A stretch of DNA of 45,429 bases, taken from positions 1-45,429 of the forward strand of contig JBHOQX010000014.1 in assembly GCA_042408595.1 (NCBI GenBank), given 5' to 3'. The position numbers and the translations under genes were made by a program. Below the pieces are notes generated by a model. The model was not told the DNA's origin and made no database searches. It was given only the letters and a program-made list of their open reading frames with translations. Position 1 is the first letter of the stretch. Each line of letters starts with the position of its first letter. Positions 1 through 8,055 of this stretch are shown here, piece after piece. The DNA comes from JBHOQX01 sp042408595. Its GTDB lineage: Bacteria > Chloroflexota > Chloroflexia > Chloroflexales > Roseiflexaceae.

Positions 1-113
1 GAGTCAACCACGGCATCGCTGGCAGTGACGCGCCACGAGCCTGCGGGCGACCAGGGGCCAAGCCGCGCGTGTTCCCGAACGTTGCCGGGGCCTGGCGATC
101 GTCACGAAGACGC

Positions 114-142
114 TTGTGTACAGACTTTTGTTGCGGTATAAA
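114..142 (+). promoter_or_regulatory. sigma70-type promoter ahead of a response-regulator stub
   Basis: A -35 box TTGTGT (114-119) and a -10 box TATAAA (137-142) are separated by exactly 17 bases. Transcription would start near 149 and read into the fragment at 246. Seen in sequence; activity is inferred. Confidence 0.5.
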
Positions 143-245
143 GCGCCAACACGCCGTTACGCGCACAGAACCCGAGTAGGATGCCACCGGCGCCCCACCC
201 GCGCGGATCGCACCGTACGCGGATGGAGCTGTGCGGGAGGACGCG

Positions 246-401
246 GTGGCTCAGACCTCGATCGTACTCGTTCATGCGCATACCCTGTTCCGCGAGGGGC
301 TCCGTCAAAATATCCTGAGTGCGAATGAGTACCGGATCGCCGGCGAGGCCAGCAACGGCCAGCAGACGATCCAACTCGTGGGTTATATGGCACTTCTCTA
401 G
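246..401 (+). pseudogene. N-terminal fragment of a NarL/FixJ-type response regulator
   Basis: A GTG start follows a strong GGGAGG ribosome-binding site at 234-239 and opens a 51-residue frame ending in TAG. Residues 5-45 match the first third of a NarL/FixJ receiver domain, including the stretches HTLFREGLRQNIL and IAGEASNGQQTIQLV. The two acidic residues normally found before the HTLFREGL segment (usually DD) are replaced by His-Ala. The phospho-acceptor aspartate, the rest of the receiver and the LuxR-type helix-turn-helix are absent. No continuation was recognised in any frame downstream. It is best read as a decayed gene whose promoter and start region survive, though a short expressed peptide cannot be excluded. 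Not adjacent to a sensor kinase in this window. Confidence 0.6.
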
Positions 402-1016
402 AACCTGGTCTGGACTGTCGACCTGGAGACGGTGAAGCGCTTGAGCATCAGCATCGCAAAGGCGAGATGTGTAAGCCAGCCAGCATCGCGGACGATTGTT
501 CATAACCGCGAGCCACCTGACGCGAGCGCGCCATCTGCGCGAACCTGCCTTCAACGGCCTACCGGCTCAGCGGCAGGGCCACACCGCGCCTGGCGGCGGG
601 CAGCTTGACGATGTCCAGCCGCATGCGATGCACCACAGGGTCGGGGCGATCCCCATCGATTCGGCTATGGTTGCTTGCACCTGGGCAGCCCAGGCGGCCG
701 CCCGGGCGCTTCTGTTCGAGGGCCGCGGGGAACAAGCACGGCCACCAACGCCGACGGAGACAGCGAGATACACCTTGCTGCCCCGACAGCGTGTGTGACC
801 GTGGTAACCTGCGCGCGCCCCGCTTTCCGGACGACAGCGTACAGGTATCCGAGATCGCCGCCTGCGGATGGTGCGCCCTATCCGCCTTTGGCCATCACTG
901 AGGTCAGGCGGATAGGGGTTTCGTATTATGTTTGGAGTCCATCACGATCAGGCAGCGACGTACAGAACAGGCTCTAGCAACCGCAATATAGCGTTGTGCT
1001 CCCCGTGCTCGCTCCA
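402..1016. other. gene-free stretch, nothing recognised
   Basis: About 600 bases of mixed composition. Open frames on both strands are arginine-, proline- or cysteine-rich and look like noise; no start with a good ribosome-binding site and no family resemblance was seen. Probably decayed sequence continuous with the response-regulator stub upstream. Confidence 0.4.
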
Positions 1017-1042
1017 GCGTTGATGATGTTGGGCATCAACGC
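1017..1042 (-). terminator. hairpin just after the Trm112-like gene
   Basis: Perfect 9-bp inverted repeat GCGTTGATG / CATCAACGC around an 8-base loop, touching the stop codon of the minus-strand gene at 1043. There is no T-run after it on the minus strand, so it is a weak or factor-assisted terminator at best. Confidence 0.45.
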
Positions 1043-1387
1043 CTAGCTCCGCACGATCAGACTCTCATCGCGGTTCTTCTCGCCCTCTTCCAGCAGCATG
1101 ATCGGGATGCCGTCCTCGACCGGGTAGCGGTAGCCGTTGCGTCGGTTGACCAGCCACTCCTTGCCGGCGGCATCGGTCATCAGTTCGACAGGCCCCTTGT
1201 CGCCCGGGTCGGCCAGGATCGACAGCAACTCCGGACTGATGCCTCGTCGTTCGCCGCCCCCGCCCGTCCCGGTGACCGGCGACAGGTCGAAGACGCTGTC
1301 CTCGCGATACTGCTTGATCGCCCGGAAAATGACGAACGCAAGCCCGACCAGCGCCAGGATGCCGAGCACCCGCAGCAGATTCTTCAT
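1043..1387 (-). CDS. membrane-anchored Trm112-like protein
   Basis: A 114-residue protein. Residues 4-24 are a single hydrophobic helix, probably a membrane anchor, followed by a short Gly-rich linker. Residues 50-106 resemble the Trm112/UPF0434 (YcaR) small-protein fold: a segment ending in 'ILADPGDKGPVEL', then 'LVNRRNGYRYPVEDGIPIML', with the typical VEDGIPIML close. The zinc-binding cysteines found in some family members are absent. In other organisms Trm112 proteins activate methyltransferases, but membrane-anchored bacterial relatives have no established role. The start has an excellent AGGAGGAG site five bases upstream. It lies 119 bases downstream of trpF on the same strand and may be co-transcribed with it. 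Confidence 0.75.
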   Translation of the reverse strand: MKNLLRVLGILALVGLAFVIFRAIKQYREDSVFDLSPVTGTGGGGERRGISPELLSILADPGDKGPVELMTDAAGKEWLVNRRNGYRYPVEDGIPIMLLEEGEKNRDESLIVRS

Positions 1388-1506
1388 ACCATCTCCTCCT
1401 CTGGCTTACAGGGTCACCAGCCTACGGCGAACGTGGCGATCACGGCGATCGCGGCGCATCGCTCTGCCGCCCGGTGTCCGTCGTGGCTCATCCGTTCTTC
1501 TCAGGT

Positions 1507-2118
1507 TCAGACCGTATGCGCCGCGGCGACAAACGCGCGAATCTTCCCGCTATCTTTCACACCATCGGTCTCGACGCCACTGCTCACATCGACACCCCAC
1601 GGGCGCACCCGGCGGATCGCCGCAGCGACGTTTTCTGGTGTGAGCCCGCCGGCCAGGATGATCGGGCGCTCCCCGGCCAGGGCTGCGGCGGCATCCCAAT
1701 CGGCGACGACACCGGCGCCGCCATAGGATCCGGGAACGTGCGCGTCTACCAGCAGCCGCGCCGGAGCGTCGCGCCAGGCTGCGGCTTCGGGCGTGCCCAG
1801 GCGGATGGCCTTGAGCACCTCGCAGCCCCGGAGCGCCTCCAGCAGCGCGATATCTTCGTCGCCGCTGAGCTGGATCGCATCCAGAGGGCACGTCTCAGCG
1901 ATCGCCAGCATGCGCGCCGGGGCCTCGTTCACGAAGACGCCGACCAGCCGTGGGCGGGCCGGCGCCCGGCGCAGGGCGGCGGCGATCGTCGCGGCCTGCT
2001 CGACCGTTACCTGCCGCCGGCTCGGCGCGAAGATCAGGCCCACATAGGCTGCGCCGCAGGAGGCGGCCACGAGCGCGTGCTCCACCGTGCGCACGCCGCA
2101 GATTTTAACGACGGCCAT
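1507..2118 (-). CDS. trpF: phosphoribosylanthranilate isomerase
   Basis: A 203-residue TIM-barrel enzyme that converts N-(5-phosphoribosyl)anthranilate to CdRP, the third step of tryptophan synthesis, in the cytoplasm. The catalytic pair is visible: Cys7 in the N-terminal VKICGV motif and Asp125 in LLVDAHVPGSYGGAG. The phosphate-binding loops LAGGLTPENV and GVDVSSGVE are near the C terminus. Length is normal for the family. The ATG is only four bases beyond the stop of the upstream NYN/OST-HTH gene, so the two are almost certainly one transcript. No other trp genes are in the window, which suggests that the pathway is scattered in this genome. Confidence 0.95.
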   Translation of the reverse strand: MAVVKICGVRTVEHALVAASCGAAYVGLIFAPSRRQVTVEQAATIAAALRRAPARPRLVGVFVNEAPARMLAIAETCPLDAIQLSGDEDIALLEALRGCEVLKAIRLGTPEAAAWRDAPARLLVDAHVPGSYGGAGVVADWDAAAALAGERPIILAGGLTPENVAAAIRRVRPWGVDVSSGVETDGVKDSGKIRAFVAAAHTV

Positions 2119-2122
2119 CGCG

Positions 2123-4171
2123 CTACTCGCTGCCGGGCGTCTCGCTGGCGGCCGGCGTGCGGCGCGGCCGGCGCTTCGGCGCGGCTTCGGCGGCAGGTAC
2201 GGCCTCGGCCACCGGCGCAGGGGCGGCCTCCGCCGGCGGGGCCGCCTTGCGCCGGCGCGAACGCGACGCTGGCGCCGGCGTGGGCGTTTCGGCCGCAGGC
2301 GCGGCCTGCTGCACCGCGTCGTCCGGCTCGATCACCGGCTCAGCAGCGGGGGCCGGCTTGCGCCGCCGCGAGCGGCTGCGGCGCGCCGGGGCCGCCACCT
2401 CTTCTTCGGCAGGCGCAGCGAGCAGATCGTCCGCCACGACATCCGGCCCTGGATGCGCGATCAGCGGCGGCACATCCACCGGCACATCAAGGGGTTCGAC
2501 CGGCGTGTCCAGCACTTCGACCGGCACGCCCGGCGCCTCGGCCGGCTCCGCCTTGACGAGCGCCGGCTGGTCGGGCGCGTCCGCCTCCGCGGCCGGCGCA
2601 GCCAGCCGATAGACGGCGCGGCTGCCCTTCCCGCTGCGCTGCAGCATGCCGCTATTGATCGCCTGCTTGATCAGCGTGCGCAGCTCTTCGTTCGAGCGGT
2701 GGATCGCGGCGCGGTTGCGCGCGTCGCGCAGCGCATCGTGCAGTTGCACGAACGAAAGGGGCCGGCCGCTGGCTTCGAGCACCGCACGCAGCACTGCCCA
2801 ATCGTCCTCCGTGAACACCACTGCCAGGATCGGCGGCGGCGCCTCCTCGACTGGTGCGGGCTCCGGCGCCTCCCCGGCCGGCGCGGGCTCCGGCTCCAGC
2901 ATCTCCCCCGCGTAGCCATTCTGAATCACCTGCGCCAGCAGGTCGTCGAAGCGGCTGTCGGGGATCGCCGGCTCCACGTCGAGCTCCGACAGGTCGAGCG
3001 CCGGCAGGTCGATCGGCTCCACCTCCGACACCTGGTCGAGGTCGGTGAACTCCTCGGCAGGCGGCGCGGCTTCGGTGGTGCGGGCCCCACCGCGCGGGCG
3101 GCGGCGGCGGCGCGGGCGGCCGCTCAGTGGGCGGCCGTCGATCCGCGGCTCCGGGCCGGCCTCGGTGGGCGGGGCCGGCTCTTCCTTCAGGTCGAGCGCG
3201 AACTGCGAGAGCTTGTATGGGTCTTCGCCGGGCAGGAAGACTTCGTTCACCGTGCCGTTGGTGAACACCTGCACCTTGCCGCGCCGCTCGGCGTCCAGCA
3301 CGAAGTCCTTGAACTTGGCGAACGGCTTACCGGACAGATCTTTGTAGCGGTTCTCGCGGAACTCGCCGCCCATCAGCTCCTTCATCAGGAGCTTGAGCGA
3401 GCCGAACGAGCAGACGTAGCCACGCTCGCGGGCCAGGTGGATGGCCCGAATCAGCACATCGTACACATCCGGCTCGCCAGCGTCGGCGAGCGGCTCGGCG
3501 GCCGGCTCCGGCGTGGCGACCTCGGCCGCAGGCGGGCGCGGCGGCCGGCCCTGGCGACCGCTCGGGCGGGCGGGCGGCGCGGCCTCCTCCGCCTCCTCGG
3601 TGTCGGTCTCACGGCCTTTTTCCGGCATCCGGGCGCGCGGCTGGTCGGCCACCAGCTGGCTCGGCTTTTTCCCGATCAGCGACTCGTAGAAAATAAACTC
3701 GTCGGCGCTTTGCGCCAGGTGCGACGAGGCCGCCCCGCCGACTCCGATAATGATCACCTCTTTGCCCTGCTGGCGGATGGTGTTCACCAGTGGGATGAAA
3801 TCGCGGTCACCTGTCGCCAGCACGAATTTGGCGATATTCGGGTTGGTGAACAGGGTTTTCATCGCGTCGACGCAGAGGTTCATGTCGACGCTGTTCTTGA
3901 TCGCGCGGCCGGTGCGACCGAGATCACGGTCGTAGTAATAGGTGGGCACGTACATCGGCTCGATGCCATTGGCATAGAGCGCACTCGTGACACGGGGATA
4001 CCGGTACCAGTCGGCGTAGGCGCGGGCGATCACGACGCGGCCGAGATCCTCGCAGCGATCCATGATCGACTCGAAGTTCGGATTCGCGTCGAGCTTGTCG
4101 CGGACGCTGACATAGACGTTTTCAAAATCGATGAAAACGGCAACGTCCGACGTGCGGCTATCGTTTGCCAT
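2123..4171 (-). CDS. NYN-domain protein with OST-HTH/LOTUS domain
   Basis: A 682-residue protein. Residues 8-168 are a NYN (LabA/DUF88, PIN-like) domain with the acidic cluster of a possible metal-dependent RNase: Asp15 in VFIDFENVY, Asp96 in VDMNLCVDAM, and Asp122/Asp124 in LATGDRDFIPLV. Residues 235-320 fit an OST-HTH/LOTUS RNA-binding domain, the usual partner of NYN in bacteria. About residues 440-525 form a second winged-helix-like segment starting FTEDDWAVLRAVLEASGRPLSF. The linkers and the last ~150 residues are Ala/Pro/Glu-rich with repeated Arg clusters (SRSRRRK, KRRPRR), suggesting a disordered, nucleic-acid-binding tail. Likely an RNA-processing or RNA-silencing factor; the substrate is unknown. 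First gene of an apparent operon with trpF (4-base gap). The second winged helix and the long basic tail are more than the usual NYN plus OST-HTH architecture. Confidence 0.88.
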   Translation of the reverse strand: MANDSRTSDVAVFIDFENVYVSVRDKLDANPNFESIMDRCEDLGRVVIARAYADWYRYPRVTSALYANGIEPMYVPTYYYDRDLGRTGRAIKNSVDMNLCVDAMKTLFTNPNIAKFVLATGDRDFIPLVNTIRQQGKEVIIIGVGGAASSHLAQSADEFIFYESLIGKKPSQLVADQPRARMPEKGRETDTEEAEEAAPPARPSGRQGRPPRPPAAEVATPEPAAEPLADAGEPDVYDVLIRAIHLARERGYVCSFGSLKLLMKELMGGEFRENRYKDLSGKPFAKFKDFVLDAERRGKVQVFTNGTVNEVFLPGEDPYKLSQFALDLKEEPAPPTEAGPEPRIDGRPLSGRPRRRRRPRGGARTTEAAPPAEEFTDLDQVSEVEPIDLPALDLSELDVEPAIPDSRFDDLLAQVIQNGYAGEMLEPEPAPAGEAPEPAPVEEAPPPILAVVFTEDDWAVLRAVLEASGRPLSFVQLHDALRDARNRAAIHRSNEELRTLIKQAINSGMLQRSGKGSRAVYRLAAPAAEADAPDQPALVKAEPAEAPGVPVEVLDTPVEPLDVPVDVPPLIAHPGPDVVADDLLAAPAEEEVAAPARRSRSRRRKPAPAAEPVIEPDDAVQQAAPAAETPTPAPASRSRRRKAAPPAEAAPAPVAEAVPAAEAAPKRRPRRTPAASETPGSE

Positions 4172-4477
4172 GTGTTGTGAACTTCACTCCTTTGAGGCTG
4201 GAACAGCGGATCGGGCGGCGCGCCGTCAGAATGGCACGGCCAGCATCGCTGCAAAGCCCGCCCCTGCTGCGCGCGACGGCGTGGCCGGCGCGGCCCAGCG
4301 ACGGGCCAGCCGGCGCCCAGCGCGGCGCCCACGAGGGGCGGCGCAGAGGCGCGGCGGGCGCGTCCAGCGGGCCGGGCGCGGCGTCCGGGTGCGCGTCGAT
4401 CCGTTGTTAAGGTTCGAAACAGTTTCGTGATCAAGCGTCGGCCGCGGGGTCGCCATCCACCGCACCAACGTGCTGAC
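4172..4477 (-). other. long GC-rich leader of the NYN gene
   Basis: If the promoter at 4484-4512 is used, the NYN transcript carries about 300 bases of untranslated leader. It is very GC-rich and able to fold extensively; the small open frames in it are Arg/Pro/Ala-rich shadows. No known RNA family was recognised. A GGAGTG sequence lies about 16 bases before the ATG, farther than usual. Confidence 0.3.
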
Positions 4478-4483
4478 AGGCTA

Positions 4484-4512
4484 ACTATAGCACCAGAACG
4501 CTGAGTTCGCAA
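4484..4512 (-). promoter_or_regulatory. extended -10 promoter for the NYN-trpF unit
   Basis: On the minus strand, TTGCGA (-35) and TATAGT (-10) are 17 bases apart, and the -10 is preceded by TGC, giving the extended TGnTATAGT form. No gene other than the NYN gene lies downstream on this strand. Confidence 0.5.
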
Positions 4513-4584
4513 CCGGCTTGCAAGTCAGCGGCGATACACCAGGATCTTGGCGGGCTGCGCCCGCCACACCTCCCCGGTTCAGAT

Positions 4585-4619
4585 AGCGTCTCAGCGTTCA
4601 CAGCGCAGCGTGCAAACGT
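4585..4619. repeat. degenerate heptamer tandem repeats
   Basis: Five consecutive 7-base units related to CAGCGTT (AGCGTCT, CAGCGTT, CACAGCG, CAGCGTG, CAAACGT). The same kind of 7-base periodicity occurs at 22511, 30983 and 31724. Confidence 0.45.
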
Positions 4620-4756
4620 TGAAGGAGCTTTACCCTCCACCCAGGAGGTACGCGGTCACCCACACCGCGGGCGGGGTCGTGGCGGGGGGGGGTGCTCCGC
4701 CACACCTCCCCACGGCGTACGTTCTGTGAACCCCTGACCATATGAACTCTGAACGC

Positions 4757-6259
4757 CTATCGCACGGCGCGGTACAGCGCCAGAGCGCGCGCCCGCTGCA
4801 CGTCGTGATCGACGATCGGGGCGGGGTAGTGCCGGCCGATCCGGATCCCGGCGCGGCGCTGCACCTCGGCGGGCATGGCCCAGGGCTCGTGGATGTATTC
4901 GTCGGGCACGTTCGCCAGCTCGGGCAGATAGCGCCGCACATACGCGCCCTGCGGGTCGAACTTCTTGCCCTGGCTGACCGGGTTGAAGACCCGGAAGAAC
5001 GGTTGCGCATCGGTGCCCGTACCGGCCACCCACTGCCAGCCACCGTTGTTCGCTGCGTGGTCGGCGTCTACCAACTTCTGCAGAAAGTGCCGCTCGCCCC
5101 AGCGCCAGTCGATCAGCAGGTCCTTGACGAGGAACGAGGCGGCGATCATGCGGGCGCGGTTATGCATCCAGGCCTCGGCTTCGAGCTGGCGCATCGCCGC
5201 ATCGACGATCGGGTAGCCGGTGCGCCCGGCGCGCCAGGCGGCGAAGAGCGCCGAGTCGTTCTCCCAGGCGAGCTGATCGTACGCCGGGCGGAACGCGCCG
5301 CGGAGCACATAGGGAAAGTGGAACAGAATCTGGACGTAAAACTCGCGCCAGGCAAGTTCCGCGATCCATTTTTCCGCTGAAGCATGGCGATCCGAGATCG
5401 GAGAGTTGTGGCGGGGCCGCGACGAACGACCCGGCGGATCGCTCGCCTCCGATCTCCAGGCACGTGCCACATCAAGCGCCCCCCGCAGCGCAGTCACCAT
5501 CGCGACACAGCCGAAGTGGATATAGGGCGATAGCCGCGAGGTGGACGGAAGCGCCAGCACGTCGCGCTCCGCCCCATACGACCCGATCCCGTGCGGGTTC
5601 GCCGGATCCAGAAAGGCGCGCAGCCGGTCAAGGCCGGCGGTCTCGCCGCCGCGCGGCAGCTCCACGCCGGGGAGCGCCGGGGGCTCCGGCAGCGGCAGCG
5701 AGCGGGCGGCCTCCGGCACGGAAGCGAAGGGTGGGAGGTCGGATTCCGGCGGCGGGGTATGCTCCTGCTCGATGGCGGCGCGCCAGGCGCGGAAATAGGG
5801 GGTGAAGACGGTGTACGGCTGGCCGTTCGCCGTGCGGAGCGCGCCCGGGGGCACAGCGGTCGTATCATGCGATGCAGCGACACTCAGGCCGGCGGCCCGG
5901 AGCGCGGCGCTCACCTGCTCGTCGCGGCGGCGGGCGTAGGGCGTGTAGTCGCGGTTGAAGCGCACTCCGGAGGCGCCGCAGCGCTCCGCCAGGGCACGCA
6001 GCTCCGCCGCCGGGTCGCCACGCCGGATGATCAGGCGCGAGCCGCGGGCGCGGAGCTGGGCGTCCAGGTCGTGCAGCGCCTCGAACAGAAAGCGCACGCG
6101 CGCCGGGCTCATGCGCGGCGAGCTGAGGATCGCGTCATCGAGCACGAAGACCGGGATGACCTGCCCGCCGCTTTCGCGCAGGGCGCTGCCGAGGGCCGGG
6201 TTGTCACGCAGGCGCAGGTCGCGCCGGAACCAGTGGAGGAGCATGGAGCAATAATGCAT
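4757..6259 (-). CDS. phrB: deoxyribodipyrimidine photo-lyase (cryptochrome/photolyase family)
   Basis: A 500-residue (or 495, from the second ATG at 6244) light-driven DNA repair enzyme that splits cyclobutane pyrimidine dimers. The N-terminal antenna-binding Rossmann domain starts at LLHWFRRDLRLRDNPAL. The C-terminal FAD domain contains WIAELAWREFYVQILFHFP, WRAGRTGYPIVDAAMRQL, MHNRARMIAASFLVKDLLIDW and the FAD/substrate loop DADHAANNGGWQWVAGTGTDAQPFFRVFNP. All are diagnostic of the class I CPD photolyase group. Neither ATG has a clear ribosome-binding site; homology begins at the second. About residues 268-292 form a Ser/Pro/Arg-rich insert that coincides with an inverted-repeat element in the DNA (5386-5457), so it may be an in-frame insertion. 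The gene stands alone, with spacers on both sides. Confidence 0.95.
   Translation of the reverse strand: MHYCSMLLHWFRRDLRLRDNPALGSALRESGGQVIPVFVLDDAILSSPRMSPARVRFLFEALHDLDAQLRARGSRLIIRRGDPAAELRALAERCGASGVRFNRDYTPYARRRDEQVSAALRAAGLSVAASHDTTAVPPGALRTANGQPYTVFTPYFRAWRAAIEQEHTPPPESDLPPFASVPEAARSLPLPEPPALPGVELPRGGETAGLDRLRAFLDPANPHGIGSYGAERDVLALPSTSRLSPYIHFGCVAMVTALRGALDVARAWRSEASDPPGRSSRPRHNSPISDRHASAEKWIAELAWREFYVQILFHFPYVLRGAFRPAYDQLAWENDSALFAAWRAGRTGYPIVDAAMRQLEAEAWMHNRARMIAASFLVKDLLIDWRWGERHFLQKLVDADHAANNGGWQWVAGTGTDAQPFFRVFNPVSQGKKFDPQGAYVRRYLPELANVPDEYIHEPWAMPAEVQRRAGIRIGRHYPAPIVDHDVQRARALALYRAVR
5386..5457. repeat. palindromic element inside the photolyase gene
   Basis: Inverted arms GAGATCGGAG (5394-5403) and CTCCGATCTC (5447-5456), with further flanking symmetry around GCGATCC. 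The 72-base span is a multiple of three and encodes a Ser/Pro/Arg-rich loop between two conserved photolyase segments. The arm sequence recurs in the spacer near 15326 (AGAGATCGGAGG). Confidence 0.5.
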
Positions 6260-6335
6260 TGATGCGCGATGAATGTTCTGCCCAACCTACGGGCGCGGCG
6301 GCCAGGCGGATGTCGGGTGCGGGTGCCAGGAGCGG

Positions 6336-6406
6336 GGCAGGCCTGCGGCCTGCCGAAAAGCGCTGGGGCGCCCGAGGTCACCCTGGAGAGGCTTTGCCTC
6401 TCCAGG
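6336..6406 (-). terminator. two hairpins between the 447-residue gene and the photolyase gene
   Basis: GGCAGGCC-TGC-GGCCTGCC (6336-6354) and CCTGGAGAGGC-TTT-GCCTCTCCAGG split as arms 6382-6392 and 6396-6406 are perfect stems of 8 and 11 bp. They lie just after the stop of the minus-strand gene ending at 6445. Neither has a T-run, so termination is inferred from position and stability only. Confidence 0.45.
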
Positions 6407-6444
6407 ATCGCACCACCCTGTCTGTTCCTGGAGGTCACACGTCG

Positions 6445-7788
6445 CTACGCCGGTTCGCCCTCGCCCGCCGGGCAGCAGCGGTACTCCTGCGATTTGTCCA
6501 GCAGCTCGATCTTGCGCGCCAGCAGCTTGTTCTCCAGTTCCATGCGCTCTAGCTCCAGCTGGATCTGGCGCTCGAGCGCTGGCTCGCAGGTGCCGCAGGT
6601 GTCAAGGCAGCCCTTGACGATCACCCCGGCGGTTGGGAGCGAGGTACGCCGGGTGTAGCCGATCTGCGTCTGGGCCTGCTTCGACACCTCACGGGTCTCC
6701 GGGTCGAGCAGCCCGGCCTCGACCAACTGCTTATCCACCGCCGCCAGGGCGGCGTCGCGCACCGCTCTCGGCAGTGGCTCGGCGGCGGGCTCGACGGCGA
6801 CGGCGGTCGCCAGCCGCCCGGCGGCCAGCGCCACCCGCCCACCGGCAAGCCCGACCTGGCCGGCTTGTGCATACTGCGCAACGCTCTGCAGGCCGCGCGC
6901 CTCGATCTCCAGACGTGTCTTGGCGGTGGCCGGCACCTCCTGGGGAATGGCGGCGAGCTGCCCGACGGCGCGGATCGGGTTGGCCGGCACCGGCATCAGC
7001 GCCGCCGGGTCGATCACCCGGCGCTCGACCGAGACCAGCTCAAAGGTGATCGTCTCGGTCTTGTTGATCCGGTAGAACAGGTAGGTTACGGCATGGCAGC
7101 GATTAGGATTGCTGAACTCGCGCGACGACGACTCGAAGTGGTCCTCGGATTCGCCTTGCTGGTGGGCGCGGGTCGAAACCTCGCCGATCGACAGCGAGTG
7201 CGCCTTGCGCGTCGCCTCGACCGACTGGTGGTCGGCCATCTCGGCATGGGCGCGATGCTCGCGCAGATAGTCGCTGGCGGATTGGGCGTTATGGCTGCCA
7301 CGGGCGTTGGTATCGGCGCTGACGGAGAAGAAGCCGAGACTGCCGCTGGCGTCGCCGTGGAAATCCCACGAGCCGCTGGACGAAGCGCGGTTTTCGCCGC
7401 GATCCACCACGTTCTCATCCGTCATGAAGGTGCGCAGCGCCTGCATGCGATACTGATCCTCCGACAGTTGCTCGCTGCGGTAGCTCAGGTTGGTCTCACT
7501 GTCGAAGCTGAAGCGGCTGCGGCGGTCGGTGGTCGCCAGGCGCACTTTTTCACCCGGCAGGAGGGTGGTGCTGTACACGATGTCGCCGAGCGCCAGCGGG
7601 CCAGAGCAGCGGGTAAAACGGGTGTGGATGATCACTTCGACCCGCACCGTCTGGCCGCCGGGGACACGCACCGCGGTCGGAAAGACCAGGCGGCGGCGCA
7701 TGTCCACCACATCGCAGGTCGGCGCGGTGTCCAGGTCAGGGCAGCAGGGGATGTTGGCGTACGGGGTGAGCGTAGCTTGCGGATCCAT
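6445..7788 (-). CDS. uncharacterised protein, 447 residues, C-terminal coiled coil
   Basis: I do not recognise this family. The start chosen reads MDPQATLTPYANIPCCPD and has an AGGAG site seven bases upstream; longer frames upstream look non-coding. The first 90 residues hold several cysteines (CC, then TC, then RC) and a strand-rich segment around 'RRLVFPTAVRVPGGQTVRVEVIIHTRFTRCSGPLALGDIVYSTTL'. Residues ~110-220 are unusually rich in Ser, His, Glu, Asp and Arg with little hydrophobicity (SSSGSWDFHGDASGSLGFF, HAEMADHQSVEATRKAHSLS). The middle (~255-335) is Ala/Val/Gly-rich. The C terminus has a CLDTCGTCEP cysteine cluster, a Leu/Glu coiled coil (ALERQIQLELERMELENKLLARKIELLDK) and an ending YRCCPAGEGEPA. 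There is no signal peptide or membrane helix. It could be a self-assembling or scaffold protein; no function can be assigned. Divergent from the mgtA-like gene. Confidence 0.75.
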   Translation of the reverse strand: MDPQATLTPYANIPCCPDLDTAPTCDVVDMRRRLVFPTAVRVPGGQTVRVEVIIHTRFTRCSGPLALGDIVYSTTLLPGEKVRLATTDRRSRFSFDSETNLSYRSEQLSEDQYRMQALRTFMTDENVVDRGENRASSSGSWDFHGDASGSLGFFSVSADTNARGSHNAQSASDYLREHRAHAEMADHQSVEATRKAHSLSIGEVSTRAHQQGESEDHFESSSREFSNPNRCHAVTYLFYRINKTETITFELVSVERRVIDPAALMPVPANPIRAVGQLAAIPQEVPATAKTRLEIEARGLQSVAQYAQAGQVGLAGGRVALAAGRLATAVAVEPAAEPLPRAVRDAALAAVDKQLVEAGLLDPETREVSKQAQTQIGYTRRTSLPTAGVIVKGCLDTCGTCEPALERQIQLELERMELENKLLARKIELLDKSQEYRCCPAGEGEPA

Positions 7789-7910
7789 GGGGTTGCTCCT
7801 TTGCATCGCGCAAGGTTGATACTGCCTAAAAGAACAGCCCTGGCGCGCGTTTTCGGAGTTGGGCGCCGGGCGCGTTGGGGCGAGCGGGGTCAGAACCGGG
7901 CGAGCGCCTG

Positions 7911-7919
7911 TGCTATACT
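7911..7919 (+). promoter_or_regulatory. extended -10 element upstream of mgtA
   Basis: TGCTATACT: a TATACT -10 (7914-7919) preceded by TGn. No clear -35. It lies about 137 bases upstream of the ATPase start, in the divergent spacer. Confidence 0.5.
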
Positions 7920-8055
7920 GCACCGCGTCGGTGGCTGCCGCGTGGTGATCAGCGGCGCGGCCCACAGCACAGCGCGCGCAAACACGCCCGTTCACCCGGG
8001 CAGTTGGCGCAGGATGCGGATTCACCCGTTCAGGGCATCCCGCGGCGGAGATGCA

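Noticed and set aside
2087..4180. 697-residue plus-strand frame opposite the NYN gene
   Set aside because: Arg/Gly/Ala-rich shadow of a high-GC gene; the minus-strand frame has clear domains.
4679..4703. GTGGCGG / CCGCCAC hairpin as photolyase terminator
   Set aside because: Only seven pairs around a G-run loop, no T-run on the minus strand; likely a by-product of the poly-G tract.
6865..8055. N-terminal extension of the MgtA-like frame
   Set aside because: It runs antisense to the 447-residue gene and has no family resemblance; the ATG at 8056 has its own ribosome-binding site.
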